From CAZTYW01 sp964617695 (GTDB lineage: Bacteria; Chloroflexota; Dehalococcoidia; UBA2247; RBG-13-53-26): a stretch of 26,525 nt of DNA. The position numbers and the translations under genes are program-made. Within the stretch, counting starts at the first letter, position 1; every line of letters starts with the position of its first letter. Where the stretch lies: contig CAZTYW010000027.1 of NCBI GenBank assembly GCA_964617695.1, positions 1-26,525 of the forward strand, given 5' to 3'. The notes under the pieces were generated by a model. The model made no database searches and was not told the origin of the DNA. It worked only from the letters and a program-made list of their open reading frames with translations. This document shows positions 1 to 7,597 of this stretch, piece after piece.

Positions 1-469
1 TCCTGGCCGCTTCACCATACTGCTCGACTATACGCTCGATTTCCTCCACGCTCAGCTCACGGCACATCTTCTTGTTGCTGTGACACATGACAGCGGAGGG
101 CCCCACCGGTTGAATTCCTTTGAAGAAAGAGAGCGACTCAGGCCCCGGGTGTGAGACCTGCGGGAACACCCTGGTGCCACAGGAGTGCATCAGATCGGTG
201 AACCTGCGCATGCTGGGGATGAGCCTGTCGTCCCACAGGCCAATGGTGTTAGGTACATAAGGAAAATCTCCATCGACTGAAGTGACTTCCAGGATAATCA
301 GCCCCACCCCACCCCTGGCCCGGGCCTCGAAATAGGCCGACAACCTCTCGGAGATAGTCCCATCGCTATTGGCATAGTTGGTGGCCATCGGGGCCATGGC
401 GATCCTGTTCTTCAGTTCCATGCTGCCTATCTTAATGGGGCTGAACAACTTCTCCAGCGGCTTCACCAC
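1..469 (-). CDS. Old Yellow Enzyme family NADH:flavin oxidoreductase, N-terminal part (truncated by window edge)
   Basis: The 156 visible codons are the N-terminal part of an FMN-binding TIM barrel of the Old Yellow Enzyme / 2,4-dienoyl-CoA reductase type. The protein opens with KPLEKLFSPIKIGSMELKNR and continues through an EARARGGVG segment, a GLWDDRLIPS segment and VSHPGPES, all of which recur almost unchanged in the neighbouring paralogue downstream of 553. The likely start is one of two adjacent GTG codons (469 or 466), with AAGGAG five bases upstream of the first. The gene lies 83 bp downstream of the paralogue on the same strand, so the two are probably co-transcribed. The 3' end lies outside the window, so I cannot tell whether it carries the iron-sulfur and FAD/NAD domains. 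Substrate is unknown; the family reduces activated alkenes or enoyl-CoA-type compounds. Confidence 0.88.
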   Translation of the reverse strand, partial: MVKPLEKLFSPIKIGSMELKNRIAMAPMATNYANSDGTISERLSAYFEARARGGVGLIILEVTSVDGDFPYVPNTIGLWDDRLIPSMRRFTDLMHSCGTRVFPQVSHPGPESLSFFKGIQPVGPSAVMCHSNKKMCRELSVEEIERIVEQYGEAAR

Positions 470-552
470 TGCTTCTCCTTCCTTGTGCTCAGTCTGTGGC
501 CTTCCCGGCAGACCAGTCCTTCATCAAAGCAAGCTCATGTAGACGCGCCGGC

Positions 553-2616
553 CTATATCCTGCAGGCGATACTGGCGCCGTCGTAGACGGCTCCCCTGAT
601 CAGGCCCAGCTTCTGGCAGTCACCGGCAACGTAGATCTCGGGGACTTTGCCCTCCATCGCCCGGAAAAGGTCCATGTTGGGTTCAACCTCACCGGCAATA
701 ACAACCGTATCCGCTTCCACAACCTGCCGCTCCCCATCCTTGTTGACTATGGTGACTCCCGTGGGCGTTATCTCCTCGTATTTCACCCCTGTGACTACGG
801 CGACCTTCCCGGCATCAAGGTTGTCGGTGAGCGCTGCCTTCCGCTTGAGCCCCACCTCTGGCGCGATCTGGTCCCCACCCTCCAGGACGGTGACCTTTCT
901 GCCTCTGGCCGCCAGAAACTCGGCAAGCTCGCATCCGGCCAGGTCGCCCCCTATGACCACCACGCGTTTCCCCAGCGGCATCCACAGCCTGGTGAGCCGC
1001 CGTATAGCCGACGGCGTTATGAAGCGCTGCAGCAACGGGCCAGCGATGTGCAGGGCCGCTCTTTGCCACGCGGGCAGCTTCCTGGCCCCGTTTCCGTCGA
1101 GGCGGCCACCCATAATCTCTTTCAGGTCGGGGCCACTGAACACGTTGCCCCGCTCTGACCCGCGAATCTCAGGGGCCACCAGGTTGGGCCCCGGGGCAAG
1201 GATCACTACGTCGGGGCTGGCTTCCTCGATCACCGCCGGCGTGACCTCCTGCCCCATGTTGAGCTGTATGGGCAGCTTCCTCACCTGCTTCTGCAGGTAG
1301 TCGAGGAACAGCTCGTTGTCTTTGTGGACCGTGACGGCAAAGATCAATGATCCGCCCAGCCGGCGTCCTTTGTCATAGAGTGACACCCGGTGACCCCTCA
1401 GCGCAGCCACCCTGGCTGCCTCCATTCCGGCAGGCCCGGCACCCACCACCATTACCCTCCTGGGCTTCTCGGCCGGCTCAATCCCGATCTCCCGCTCCCT
1501 GCCCAAAGCGGCATTGACTGCGCAGGTGAGGTGAGAGAAGTCACCCTCCATCATCGAATCGAAGCAGTTGTCACAATAGGTACACCGCCTGATATCCTCA
1601 AACCTTCCTTCTCTGGCCTTGTTGGGCAGCTCGGGGTCGGCCAGGAGCCCCCGCCCCATAACTATCATGTCAGCCTGGTTGCGCTGCAGTATGTCCTCTG
1701 CGAATCCCGGATCGTTGATTCTGCCCACCACCATCACCGGCACATCGACGACCTTCTTTATCTCCGCAGCGGCGGGCACATTCAAGCCGAGGGGTGTGCC
1801 CGCCGAAGGAATCACCTGTCTTGTCAGCCGGTCGATGACGCCGCCCGAGACATGGAAGGCATCCACCCCTGCCTCAGCCAGTATGCGTACAATCTGCTTG
1901 GTCCCCTCGATGTCGCGCCCTTCGGGCACCCTTTCCTCACCGGAGATTCGCATGATCAGCGGGAAATCGCGACCCGCCTTGGCCCGGATGTTCTTGATGA
2001 CCTCCAGGGGGAACTTCAGGAGCCCCTCAACCGAGCCACCATAGGCGTCCGTGCGCTTGTTGCGCAGAGCCGAGAGGAAGGAGCCCACCAGCATGTAGCT
2101 GTGAGCGGCATGCAACTCCATTCCGTCGTAGCCGGCCTCCCTGGCCCGCCTGGCAGCGTCGCCGAACTGCTCGATGATCTGCTCGATCTCCTCCACGGAC
2201 AGCTCGCGGGACGTCTGGCCGGTCATGACACAGAAGACCTCAGAGGGGCCAACAGCCTGTGTCTTGTGGAAGAACGGGCCAAGCGACTCGGGCCCGGGGT
2301 GAGAGATCTGAGGCACTATCCTGGCTCCATGGGCATGCACCGCTTCGACCAGTTTCCGGTGGCTGGGGATGAGCTTGTCGTCCCACAGGCCCGAGCTGCG
2401 CGGCTGGTACGGGTGCACGCGGTCCACCGTGCAGACTTCGTAGGTAATCATCCCCACCCCACCCCTGGCCCTGGCTTCATGATAGTCTATGAGCCTCTGG
2501 GTGACCGTATCGTCCTCACCCGCCCACATTGTCGTCATCGGAGACATCACAATGCGGTTTCTTACCTCCATGGAACCGATCTTGATGGGGCTGAACAACC
2601 TCTCCAGCGATGCCAC
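553..2616 (-). CDS. FMN/4Fe-4S/FAD oxidoreductase, Old Yellow Enzyme / 2,4-dienoyl-CoA reductase type
   Basis: This 687-residue protein has the full three-part layout of the FadH/BaiCD-type family. An FMN TIM barrel covers about residues 1-330 (FSPIKIGSMEVRNRIVMSP, then a HAAHSYMLVGSFLS segment followed by N-KRTDAYGGS). A cysteine cluster follows (CTYCDNC, then a further Cys about 16 residues on) for one 4Fe-4S centre. Two Rossmann motifs come next, GAGPAG near residue 390 for FAD and GGDLAG near 555 for NAD(P)H. The C-terminus ends in the usual VAGD segment. Such enzymes pass electrons from NAD(P)H via FAD and Fe-S to FMN and reduce C=C bonds. Start is GTG 2616 with AAGGAGGTC four bases upstream. 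A promoter candidate lies at 2776-2805. It is the tandem paralogue of the gene at 1-469. Substrate cannot be read from sequence. Confidence 0.93.
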   Translation of the reverse strand: MASLERLFSPIKIGSMEVRNRIVMSPMTTMWAGEDDTVTQRLIDYHEARARGGVGMITYEVCTVDRVHPYQPRSSGLWDDKLIPSHRKLVEAVHAHGARIVPQISHPGPESLGPFFHKTQAVGPSEVFCVMTGQTSRELSVEEIEQIIEQFGDAARRAREAGYDGMELHAAHSYMLVGSFLSALRNKRTDAYGGSVEGLLKFPLEVIKNIRAKAGRDFPLIMRISGEERVPEGRDIEGTKQIVRILAEAGVDAFHVSGGVIDRLTRQVIPSAGTPLGLNVPAAAEIKKVVDVPVMVVGRINDPGFAEDILQRNQADMIVMGRGLLADPELPNKAREGRFEDIRRCTYCDNCFDSMMEGDFSHLTCAVNAALGREREIGIEPAEKPRRVMVVGAGPAGMEAARVAALRGHRVSLYDKGRRLGGSLIFAVTVHKDNELFLDYLQKQVRKLPIQLNMGQEVTPAVIEEASPDVVILAPGPNLVAPEIRGSERGNVFSGPDLKEIMGGRLDGNGARKLPAWQRAALHIAGPLLQRFITPSAIRRLTRLWMPLGKRVVVIGGDLAGCELAEFLAARGRKVTVLEGGDQIAPEVGLKRKAALTDNLDAGKVAVVTGVKYEEITPTGVTIVNKDGERQVVEADTVVIAGEVEPNMDLFRAMEGKVPEIYVAGDCQKLGLIRGAVYDGASIACRI

Positions 2617-3069
2617 TATTGACCTCCTTCTCCCGGACTAGTTGCCCGTCGTTGGCAGGTTACGAAACAGGTCCGACGGCACGGACCGAAGACCACCAGC
2701 ACCGCCACGGATGTCGGACTGCGACCACCGGCACTCTAGCCTGCAAAGGTCGCGTCCGAAACGCCGTCACCTTACATGGTATGAATGCAGAGAAACGAAT
2801 GTCAAATCGGGGGGTTGGCTGCGGAAAACCCTCGACTGAGGAGCACCGAGCAGGCCTGCGGATGTGCTGACACGTTCGGCGGGGCATCCGGGGTCGCCGA
2901 TCATCAGCGGTGCGGTAGATATGGAGCAAGCTGCCAAGAACCGTGCATAATAGAGGCAGCCTGTAGCTTAAGTGCAGAGTGCCGGGCGTAGGGGGTCCAC
3001 GCGCTGTGGCCAGCCACGGGAGGACTTCGGCCGGCTGCCCCGCCCGCGTGATGAGCGCAGCAGGCTGGC
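2617..3069. other. 453-bp noncoding stretch between fprA and the Old Yellow Enzyme gene
   Basis: I see no convincing gene on either strand here. It must hold the 3' end signals of fprA and the promoter of the downstream oxidoreductase (candidate at 2776-2805 on the minus strand). No clear hairpin-plus-T-run terminator was found. Confidence 0.6.
2776..2805 (-). promoter_or_regulatory. sigma70-type promoter candidate for the Old Yellow Enzyme gene
   Basis: On the minus strand a perfect -35 box TTGACA (2805-2800) is followed after 18 bp by TACCAT (2781-2776). Transcription would start near 2769, giving a leader of about 150 nt to the GTG at 2616. Confidence 0.5.
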
Positions 3070-4254
3070 CTAGGACGCTTTGACCCTTTGGCCGATTTCA
3101 CGGCCAAAATCAATGCACTTCTTCAACTCGCCCGCATCCGGCACGAACTTGAGGGCCATATGGGAGTCAAGCACCTCGATTCCAGCCTGAACCATCTCCT
3201 CCTCTATGGCCTTGACCGCGCCGCCGGCCCAGCCGTAGGAACCGAAGGCAGCCCCCAGCTTTCCCTTCGGCTTCAGCCCTTTGAGATATGACAGGAAACC
3301 GGCTACGGTGGGAAACATCCCGTTGTTCAGCGTTGGGGAGCCAACCAGAAGGGCGCCGGCGTCCAGGACCTCCTTGATGACGTCGCTCCGGTCCGACCGG
3401 GACAGGTTGAACACGTTCACCTCAACGTCCTGATCGGCGACGCCGGCTGCTATGGCCTTTGCCATCTTGTCGGTGCTTCCCCACATGGTGTCATAAACGA
3501 TGATAACCTTATTGCCGGCCTGGCCCCTGCCCCAGGCGGCATAAGCATCGACTATTGTCCCACGATGGGAACGCCAGACCACACCGTGACTGGGTGCGAT
3601 CATGCCGATTCCGAGCCCTCCGAGTTTCTCCAGGGTCCTGACGACCAGATCGCCGAAAGGCATGAGGATGTTGGCGTAGTACTTGGCCGCCTGAGGCATG
3701 ACCACGTCCAGGCCTACCTCGTCATCGAATCTCGCCGAGGTGGACAGATGCTGACCGAAGGCGTCCATCGAAAACAGAATGTTGTCCTCCACCAGGTAGG
3801 TACACATGGAGTCGGGCCAGTGGAGCATGGGCGTAGGGATGAAGGCGAGCTTCCTCCTGCCCAGCTCGACCTGGCTGCCCTCCTTCACCGGCACCAGAGG
3901 CCAGTCTGAGTGGAAGGTCTTCTTCAGACCCGTCTCACCGAACCTCTCCAGAGTGACCAGTCTCGCCTTCTTTGCCTGTTCCATGACCATTGGCAGAGAA
4001 CCGGAATGGTCCAACTCCACGTGGTTTGACACCACGTAGTCGACATCGCCCAGGGCGACAAACTCGCCGATCCTCGACGCCATCTCATCGTAGAAAGGCG
4101 CCCTGACCGTATCAATGAGGGCTACCTTATCGTCGATGATCAGATACGCGTTGTACGTAGTGCCCCGATGGGTGGAGTAGCCGTGGAAATCCCTGACGTC
4201 CCAGTCTATGGCCCCTACCCAGTAGACGCCTTCGGCAAGCATCACTTTGCCCAT
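3070..4254 (-). CDS. fprA: A-type flavodiiron protein (O2/NO reductase)
   Basis: The 394-residue protein has an N-terminal metallo-beta-lactamase-like diiron domain and a C-terminal flavodoxin domain (about residues 250-390, with YDTMWGSTDKMA as the FMN phosphate loop). All six classical diiron ligands are present, counting from ATG 4254: H78, E80, D82, H145, D164 and H223. Flavodiiron proteins reduce O2 to water and/or NO to N2O in the cytoplasm of anaerobes. In Moorella the electron donor is Hrb, a flavin reductase-rubredoxin fusion, and an Hrb-like gene lies upstream in the same orientation (5320-6006). There is no extra C-terminal domain, so this is class A. AAGGAGG lies nine bases before the ATG; an adjacent in-frame TTG at 4257 is an alternative start. 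O2 versus NO preference cannot be decided from sequence. Confidence 0.95.
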   Translation of the reverse strand: MGKVMLAEGVYWVGAIDWDVRDFHGYSTHRGTTYNAYLIIDDKVALIDTVRAPFYDEMASRIGEFVALGDVDYVVSNHVELDHSGSLPMVMEQAKKARLVTLERFGETGLKKTFHSDWPLVPVKEGSQVELGRRKLAFIPTPMLHWPDSMCTYLVEDNILFSMDAFGQHLSTSARFDDEVGLDVVMPQAAKYYANILMPFGDLVVRTLEKLGGLGIGMIAPSHGVVWRSHRGTIVDAYAAWGRGQAGNKVIIVYDTMWGSTDKMAKAIAAGVADQDVEVNVFNLSRSDRSDVIKEVLDAGALLVGSPTLNNGMFPTVAGFLSYLKGLKPKGKLGAAFGSYGWAGGAVKAIEEEMVQAGIEVLDSHMALKFVPDAGELKKCIDFGREIGQRVKAS

Positions 4255-4383
4255 CAAGAACTACCTCCTTGCAGTGCCCAGGTGGCGATCCCAGGAAAAC
4301 CCACTTCGGATCAGACACGGGGACCGGTCCGTCGCCCACCCGTGAGCTGGAGCAGGCTATGTCGTTCCCAAGGTAGCCGATGC

Positions 4384-5031
4384 CTAAAGCGGCCTCATGC
4401 AGAAGTACCAGTCCCTGCAATCGTATCCCTGACTCAACCGCTCGTCGGCCATGTCCTGCGTATTCGGCGGAGGCAGAAGCACGTTGTCACCAGGTCTCCA
4501 ATTCGCCGGAGTAGCTATCCCCTGTGTGTCGGCTGTTTGCAGCGCGTCCATCAGCCTCAGGATCTCCGCCATGTTCCTGCCGGTGGTCAGCGGGTAATAT
4601 ATCATGGCCCGCACCACCTGGTTGGGATCAATCACGAAGACACACCTGATGGCAGCAATCTTGCTCTGGCTCTCGTGGATCATGCCGTAGCGCCTGGCGA
4701 CCTCCTTGTTCAGGTCAGCGATTATGGGAAAAGGTATTTTGACCCCCATTTTTTCCTCGATGTTGCGCACCCAGGCAATGTGCGAGCTCACGCTATCGAC
4801 ACTGAGGCCCAACAGCTCCACTCCGCGCTTGTGCAGTTCGTCGTGGATCTCAGCAAAAGCGATGAACTCGGTGGTACACACCGGCGTGAAATCCGCCGGG
4901 TGTGAGAAGAGGATGAGCCATCTCCCCCTGTAGTCCTCAAGCTTTATCTTCCCCCGGGTCGTTACCGCCTCAAAGCCGGGTGCCGGTTCACCCAGCCGCG
5001 GAAGCCGCGCTTCCTGTTCCAGGACTTCCAT
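4384..5031 (-). CDS. 1-Cys/Prx6-type peroxiredoxin with C-terminal cysteine pair
   Basis: The 215-residue protein carries the peroxidatic motif PADFTPVCTTEF with C52 and T49, in the long Prx6 subfamily rather than the AhpC subfamily. It reduces H2O2 or organic hydroperoxides. The C-terminus adds a second pair, C205 and C211, in the sequence CRDWYFC. The same arrangement (one peroxidatic Cys plus two Cys six residues apart near the end) is known from the Aeropyrum pernix thioredoxin peroxidase, where the C-terminal cysteines take part in resolution. The gene follows the metallothionein-like gene after 65 bp and precedes fprA after 129 bp, all on the minus strand. A glutaredoxin-like protein and a thioredoxin reductase in the same block are possible reductants. 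Confidence 0.95.
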   Translation of the reverse strand: MEVLEQEARLPRLGEPAPGFEAVTTRGKIKLEDYRGRWLILFSHPADFTPVCTTEFIAFAEIHDELHKRGVELLGLSVDSVSSHIAWVRNIEEKMGVKIPFPIIADLNKEVARRYGMIHESQSKIAAIRCVFVIDPNQVVRAMIYYPLTTGRNMAEILRLMDALQTADTQGIATPANWRPGDNVLLPPPNTQDMADERLSQGYDCRDWYFCMRPL

Positions 5032-5096
5032 TTTGTCCCTCCCTTCGAGATTCCTCGATCAGCGCCCTCTGACCTGGCGCTGCCCTCTCTGCCGCC

Positions 5097-5261
5097 CTAC
5101 CTGTCTTCCTTCCCGGGCTCTTCAACAACAGAGCAGCACCCGCACTCACACTGGCCAGGGCTGCCGCTGGCACACGGCTGGCAGCAATAGGTGACACCTT
5201 CCTTCTCGTAGCCAGCCCCGACAACCGTGCAGCCGCACGCTGGACAAATCTGCTCTGGCAT
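5097..5261 (-). CDS. Bacterial metallothionein-like small Cys-rich protein
   Basis: This 54-residue protein has ten cysteines: C6, C9, C11, C26, C27, C30, C38, C40, C42 and C43. The pattern CPACGC, then GVTYCCQPCASG, then CECGCC matches the layout of bacterial (SmtA-type) metallothioneins, which have an N-terminal CxxCxC, a central YC-x2-xCA-x-G segment and a C-terminal CxC-rich tail. Such proteins bind Zn, Cd or Cu in a thiolate cluster. Start is ATG 5261, with GGAGGTGA five bases upstream; an in-frame extension further upstream would run into the Hrb gene. It lies 58 bp after hrb and 65 bp before the peroxiredoxin gene, so it probably belongs to that operon. The metal is unknown, and a simple zinc-ribbon role is an alternative. 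Confidence 0.75.
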   Translation of the reverse strand: MPEQICPACGCTVVGAGYEKEGVTYCCQPCASGSPGQCECGCCSVVEEPGKEDR

Positions 5262-5319
5262 CCTACTCACCTCCCACCGTTCCGAGTTTCCATGGCTCAA
5301 GGCTGCGTGCGCCCCGGCA

Positions 5320-6006
5320 CTACTCCAACTTGTTGAAGTCGTCTTTGGGCGCACCGCACACCGGGCATACCCAATCGGCCGACAACTCCTCGAAAGGAGT
5401 ACCTGGAGGTACACTGCTCTCCGCATCGCCCATCTCGGGGTCGTAAACATACCCGCAAACGCTACACTCGTATTTCGCCATCCTGCCAGCTCTCTCCTTT
5501 GCGACGTCAATATATGAGGGAGCGGTTTTTGGCGTAGTCCCACGCTTGACCTGGTGGTAATAGGCATAAGTCATCGGTTCACCCTCTCTGAGGACCTCGG
5601 CGCCAACCACTTCGGCTAAGAAATGGGTGTGGGTACCTGCATCCACCTGGTTGGTCACCCTGGCTTCCAGGTAAGCCAGGGCATGATCGAGGACTACCGG
5701 CGCCCCTGTGTCGCCAAACTTGTGCTTCACGCCGTCAAACTTGTCGACGTCTCTTCCTGACTTGAAGCCGAAACCGCCGACAAAGCTCAAAGGCGTTTCC
5801 TGCGACAGGACTGACGCAGTGAAGACGCCGCTGCCCTGGATGAACTCGTGGGTGAGGTTTTCCTTGTTGATACAGACAGAGATGGTAGGCGGCCGTGATG
5901 CGACCTGGACCAGGGTATTGGCGATCTGACCATTGATCCTGCGGTCTTTCCTGGCACCTATTACGTACATGCCATAGCTTATGGTGTGAAGCGCCTTGAG
6001 ATTCAT
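5320..6006 (-). CDS. hrb: High-molecular-weight rubredoxin (flavin reductase-rubredoxin fusion)
   Basis: The 228-residue protein fuses an FMN-binding split-barrel flavin reductase domain (about residues 1-155, starting MNLKALHTISYGMYVIGARK) to a C-terminal rubredoxin (about residues 176-228). The rubredoxin iron ligands are the two pairs in ECSVCGYVYDP and WVCPVCGAPKDDF. This is the layout of Moorella thermoacetica Hrb, an NAD(P)H:FprA oxidoreductase that feeds electrons to the flavodiiron protein. fprA lies downstream on the same strand, separated by the metallothionein-like and peroxiredoxin genes. The ATG at 6006 gives a natural N-terminus for the family, but it is only four bases from the assembly gap, so the ribosome binding site and promoter are unseen. 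Confidence 0.93.
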   Translation of the reverse strand: MNLKALHTISYGMYVIGARKDRRINGQIANTLVQVASRPPTISVCINKENLTHEFIQGSGVFTASVLSQETPLSFVGGFGFKSGRDVDKFDGVKHKFGDTGAPVVLDHALAYLEARVTNQVDAGTHTHFLAEVVGAEVLREGEPMTYAYYHQVKRGTTPKTAPSYIDVAKERAGRMAKYECSVCGYVYDPEMGDAESSVPPGTPFEELSADWVCPVCGAPKDDFNKLE

Positions 6007-6010
6007 ATTA

Positions 6011-6110
6011 NNNNNNNNNNNNNNNNNNNNNNNNNNNNNNNNNNNNNNNNNNNNNNNNNNNNNNNNNNNNNNNNNNNNNNNNNNNNNNNNNNNNNNNNNN
6101 NNNNNNNNNN
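6011..6110. other. Assembly gap (100 N)
   Basis: Exactly 100 N residues, a common placeholder for a gap of unknown length. The damaged channel gene entering it from 6111 would need several hundred more bases to finish, so the real distance is probably longer, or the join is wrong. Confidence 0.99.
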
Positions 6111-6372
6111 ACCCGCGCCACTTCGCGCCTCACCTGACCGTAGCCGCACAGGATAATGTGCTCCTTGAGCCTGGGCACCTTCTCCCGCATTCGCCTTCTC
6201 CCAAATATGTTTCCGGCGTAGCCTTCAACAAAGTACTGCACCGCGGTGGTAAGGGCATATAGAGTGCATCGAGGAACGACCAGCCCTCGATGGCCATGTA
6301 GCCGACAATGCCTGCGGCTATGACCACCAGGAGGCTCCGCAGCACCCACACAAACCGCCGTCTGGGATCCAT
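6111..6372 (-). pseudogene. Potassium channel (TrkA-N/Kch type) fragment with pore region deleted and frame shifted
   Basis: From ATG 6372 the frame reads MDPRRRFVWVLRSLLVV, a first transmembrane helix, and then IEGWSFLDALYM, the start of a Kch-type pore loop. At about 6255-6261 homology jumps to another frame, which continues YALTTAVQYFVEGYAGNIFG and then the start of a TrkA-N (RCK) domain, HIILCGYG. The pore helix, the selectivity filter (usually TVGYG or similar) and part of the second helix, roughly 35-45 residues, are absent. The TrkA-N glycine motif is also off: GYGQVRR where GxGxxG is expected. The gene then runs into the gap, so its C-terminus is unknown. It may be a true pseudogene or an assembly collapse; the junction falls at a short TATG microhomology. 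It lies 80 bp downstream of sod. Confidence 0.7.
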
Positions 6373-6452
6373 AATTCTTCGTCTGGTAGGCTGGCTGAGG
6401 TGCCCGGTGAAGAAGGCGGCTGCGCGCCTCAAAGCCGCGTCAGTCGACGACG

Positions 6453-7031
6453 CTATTTCAAGCGGCTTTCCACCGCACTCCAGTTGATGTTGTTGAAGAA
6501 GGCCTCTACGTAGTCAGCGCGCTTCAAGCCGTAGTCAATCATGAAGGCATGCTCGAACACGTCCAACACCAGCACGGGCGCGCTGCCGGCCAGATGGCCC
6601 GTTTCGTGCTCATTGATCCACTGGTTGATGAGCCTTCCGGTGGAACCATCCTGGTACAGAATGGCCCAGCCGATTCCTCTCATCGCTGCAGTGCCTCTGA
6701 AATCCCTTTCCCAATCTTCGTAGCTGCCAAAGTCCTCCACCAGCTTTCTGCCGAGCTGGCCCGACTTGTTCAGGCCGCCTTTTCCCCCGAGGTTCTCAAA
6801 GTAGTACTCGTGGAGCCGCATGCCATTGAACTCGAACCCCAGCCGTCTTTTCAGCTCAGCGTACTCGGGAGTCCCGGCCTTGCCCTCCTTCAACATGGAG
6901 CCAATCGAGTCCAGCAGCCTGTTGGTGTTGGTCACGTAGCCCTGATACAGGGTGAAATGATTATTGAGCAGCGTTTGGCTAAAGCCATCCATTCCCACCA
7001 GGTAGCCATAGTCGCTTGCCGTGTAGGCCAT
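6453..7031 (-). CDS. Fe/Mn superoxide dismutase
   Basis: This 192-residue cytoplasmic enzyme (no signal peptide) converts superoxide to O2 and H2O2. The four metal ligands of the Fe/Mn family are in place: H25 (NNHFTLYQ), H74 (RLHEYYFE), and D157 and H161 (LDVFEHAF). The second-sphere position usually filled by Gln in E. coli-type enzymes appears to be H142 (NEHETGHL), 15 residues before D157. That spacing equals the His-type iron enzyme of Mycobacterium tuberculosis. Metal choice cannot be settled by eye. Start is ATG 7031, with AAAGGAGGAG upstream. The desulforedoxin-like miniprotein is encoded 109 bp upstream on the same strand, and the truncated channel gene follows. Confidence 0.95.
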   Translation of the reverse strand: MAYTASDYGYLVGMDGFSQTLLNNHFTLYQGYVTNTNRLLDSIGSMLKEGKAGTPEYAELKRRLGFEFNGMRLHEYYFENLGGKGGLNKSGQLGRKLVEDFGSYEDWERDFRGTAAMRGIGWAILYQDGSTGRLINQWINEHETGHLAGSAPVLVLDVFEHAFMIDYGLKRADYVEAFFNNINWSAVESRLK

Positions 7032-7140
7032 TAATGCTCCTCCTTTCCTGATCGATGGTGACGTGGCAGGGTGCGGCCAAGTGAGCCTGAGCCTCGCCTA
7101 TGCTTGACAGCCTCCGGAGGGTGAACGGTCCGGCAGCCGC

Positions 7141-7260
7141 TCACGAGTTGATCAACTCCGTCTGATGCCCACGGCAGACCAGCCTCCCTCCTCCTACACG
7201 GGTCACCGTCACCTCGTTGCCACACACATTGCATCGATATGTCTGACACCCGCCTCTCAC
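7141..7260 (-). CDS. Desulforedoxin-like miniprotein (39 aa), one iron ligand replaced
   Basis: The minus strand encodes a desulforedoxin-type knob: TYRCNVCGNEVTVTR, then GGG-x-LVC-R-G, ending ELINS and a TGA stop. Counting from GTG 7260, C10, C13 and C29 have exactly the spacing of C9, C12 and C28 in Desulfovibrio gigas desulforedoxin. The fourth ligand, an adjacent Cys in that protein (LVCCG), is Arg30 here (codon CGT, one transition away from TGT). Free-standing desulforedoxins of 36 residues exist, so the small size is normal. The start is uncertain. AAGGAGG precedes two ATG codons (7272 and 7266) in a different frame that meets a stop at once; adding one base in the G run just before 7260 would join them to this frame. 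A substitution, a pseudogene or a sequencing error are all possible. Confidence 0.6.
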   Translation of the reverse strand: MRGGCQTYRCNVCGNEVTVTRVGGGRLVCRGHQTELINS

Positions 7261-7597
7261 CCCATCCCCATAACCTCCTTCCTCACATTCCGAGAATCGT
7301 GCCTGTTTCTCAGCCCACGGCGCTCCAGGTTGACTGGCGCACTTCCGGCTGGTCTCAGACTACCGGGACTCATGCCACGTTTTGTGGTCACCTTGAGCAG
7401 GTACCGACCTCCAATGACCGTCCAACGTGTCACTCCCTCTGTGGACGGCGCCCGCCCGCCTCAAGCTGAACCAGTGCCCTTTGGTGCGTCGATGACGGCA
7501 CCAGATACAGGAGCGGCCGTGCGGCCACTCGGCCTTGATGACAGTTGGGATACAAGCCAATGACTGTTGGACACAGACAGGCGAAATCCGGCCGCGC
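7261..7597. other. 337-bp noncoding stretch upstream of the desulforedoxin-like gene
   Basis: No gene is recognisable. It holds the end of the thioredoxin reductase transcript and the likely promoter of the desulforedoxin/sod pair. A short perfect hairpin (GGCCG-TG-CGGCC, 7515-7526) lies about 70 bp beyond the reductase stop codon but lacks a T-run. Confidence 0.5.

Noticed and set aside
1390..2622. A 410-codon plus-strand open frame
   Set aside because: It is antisense to the clearly recognisable Old Yellow Enzyme gene; its translation is Pro/His/Arg-rich without family motifs.
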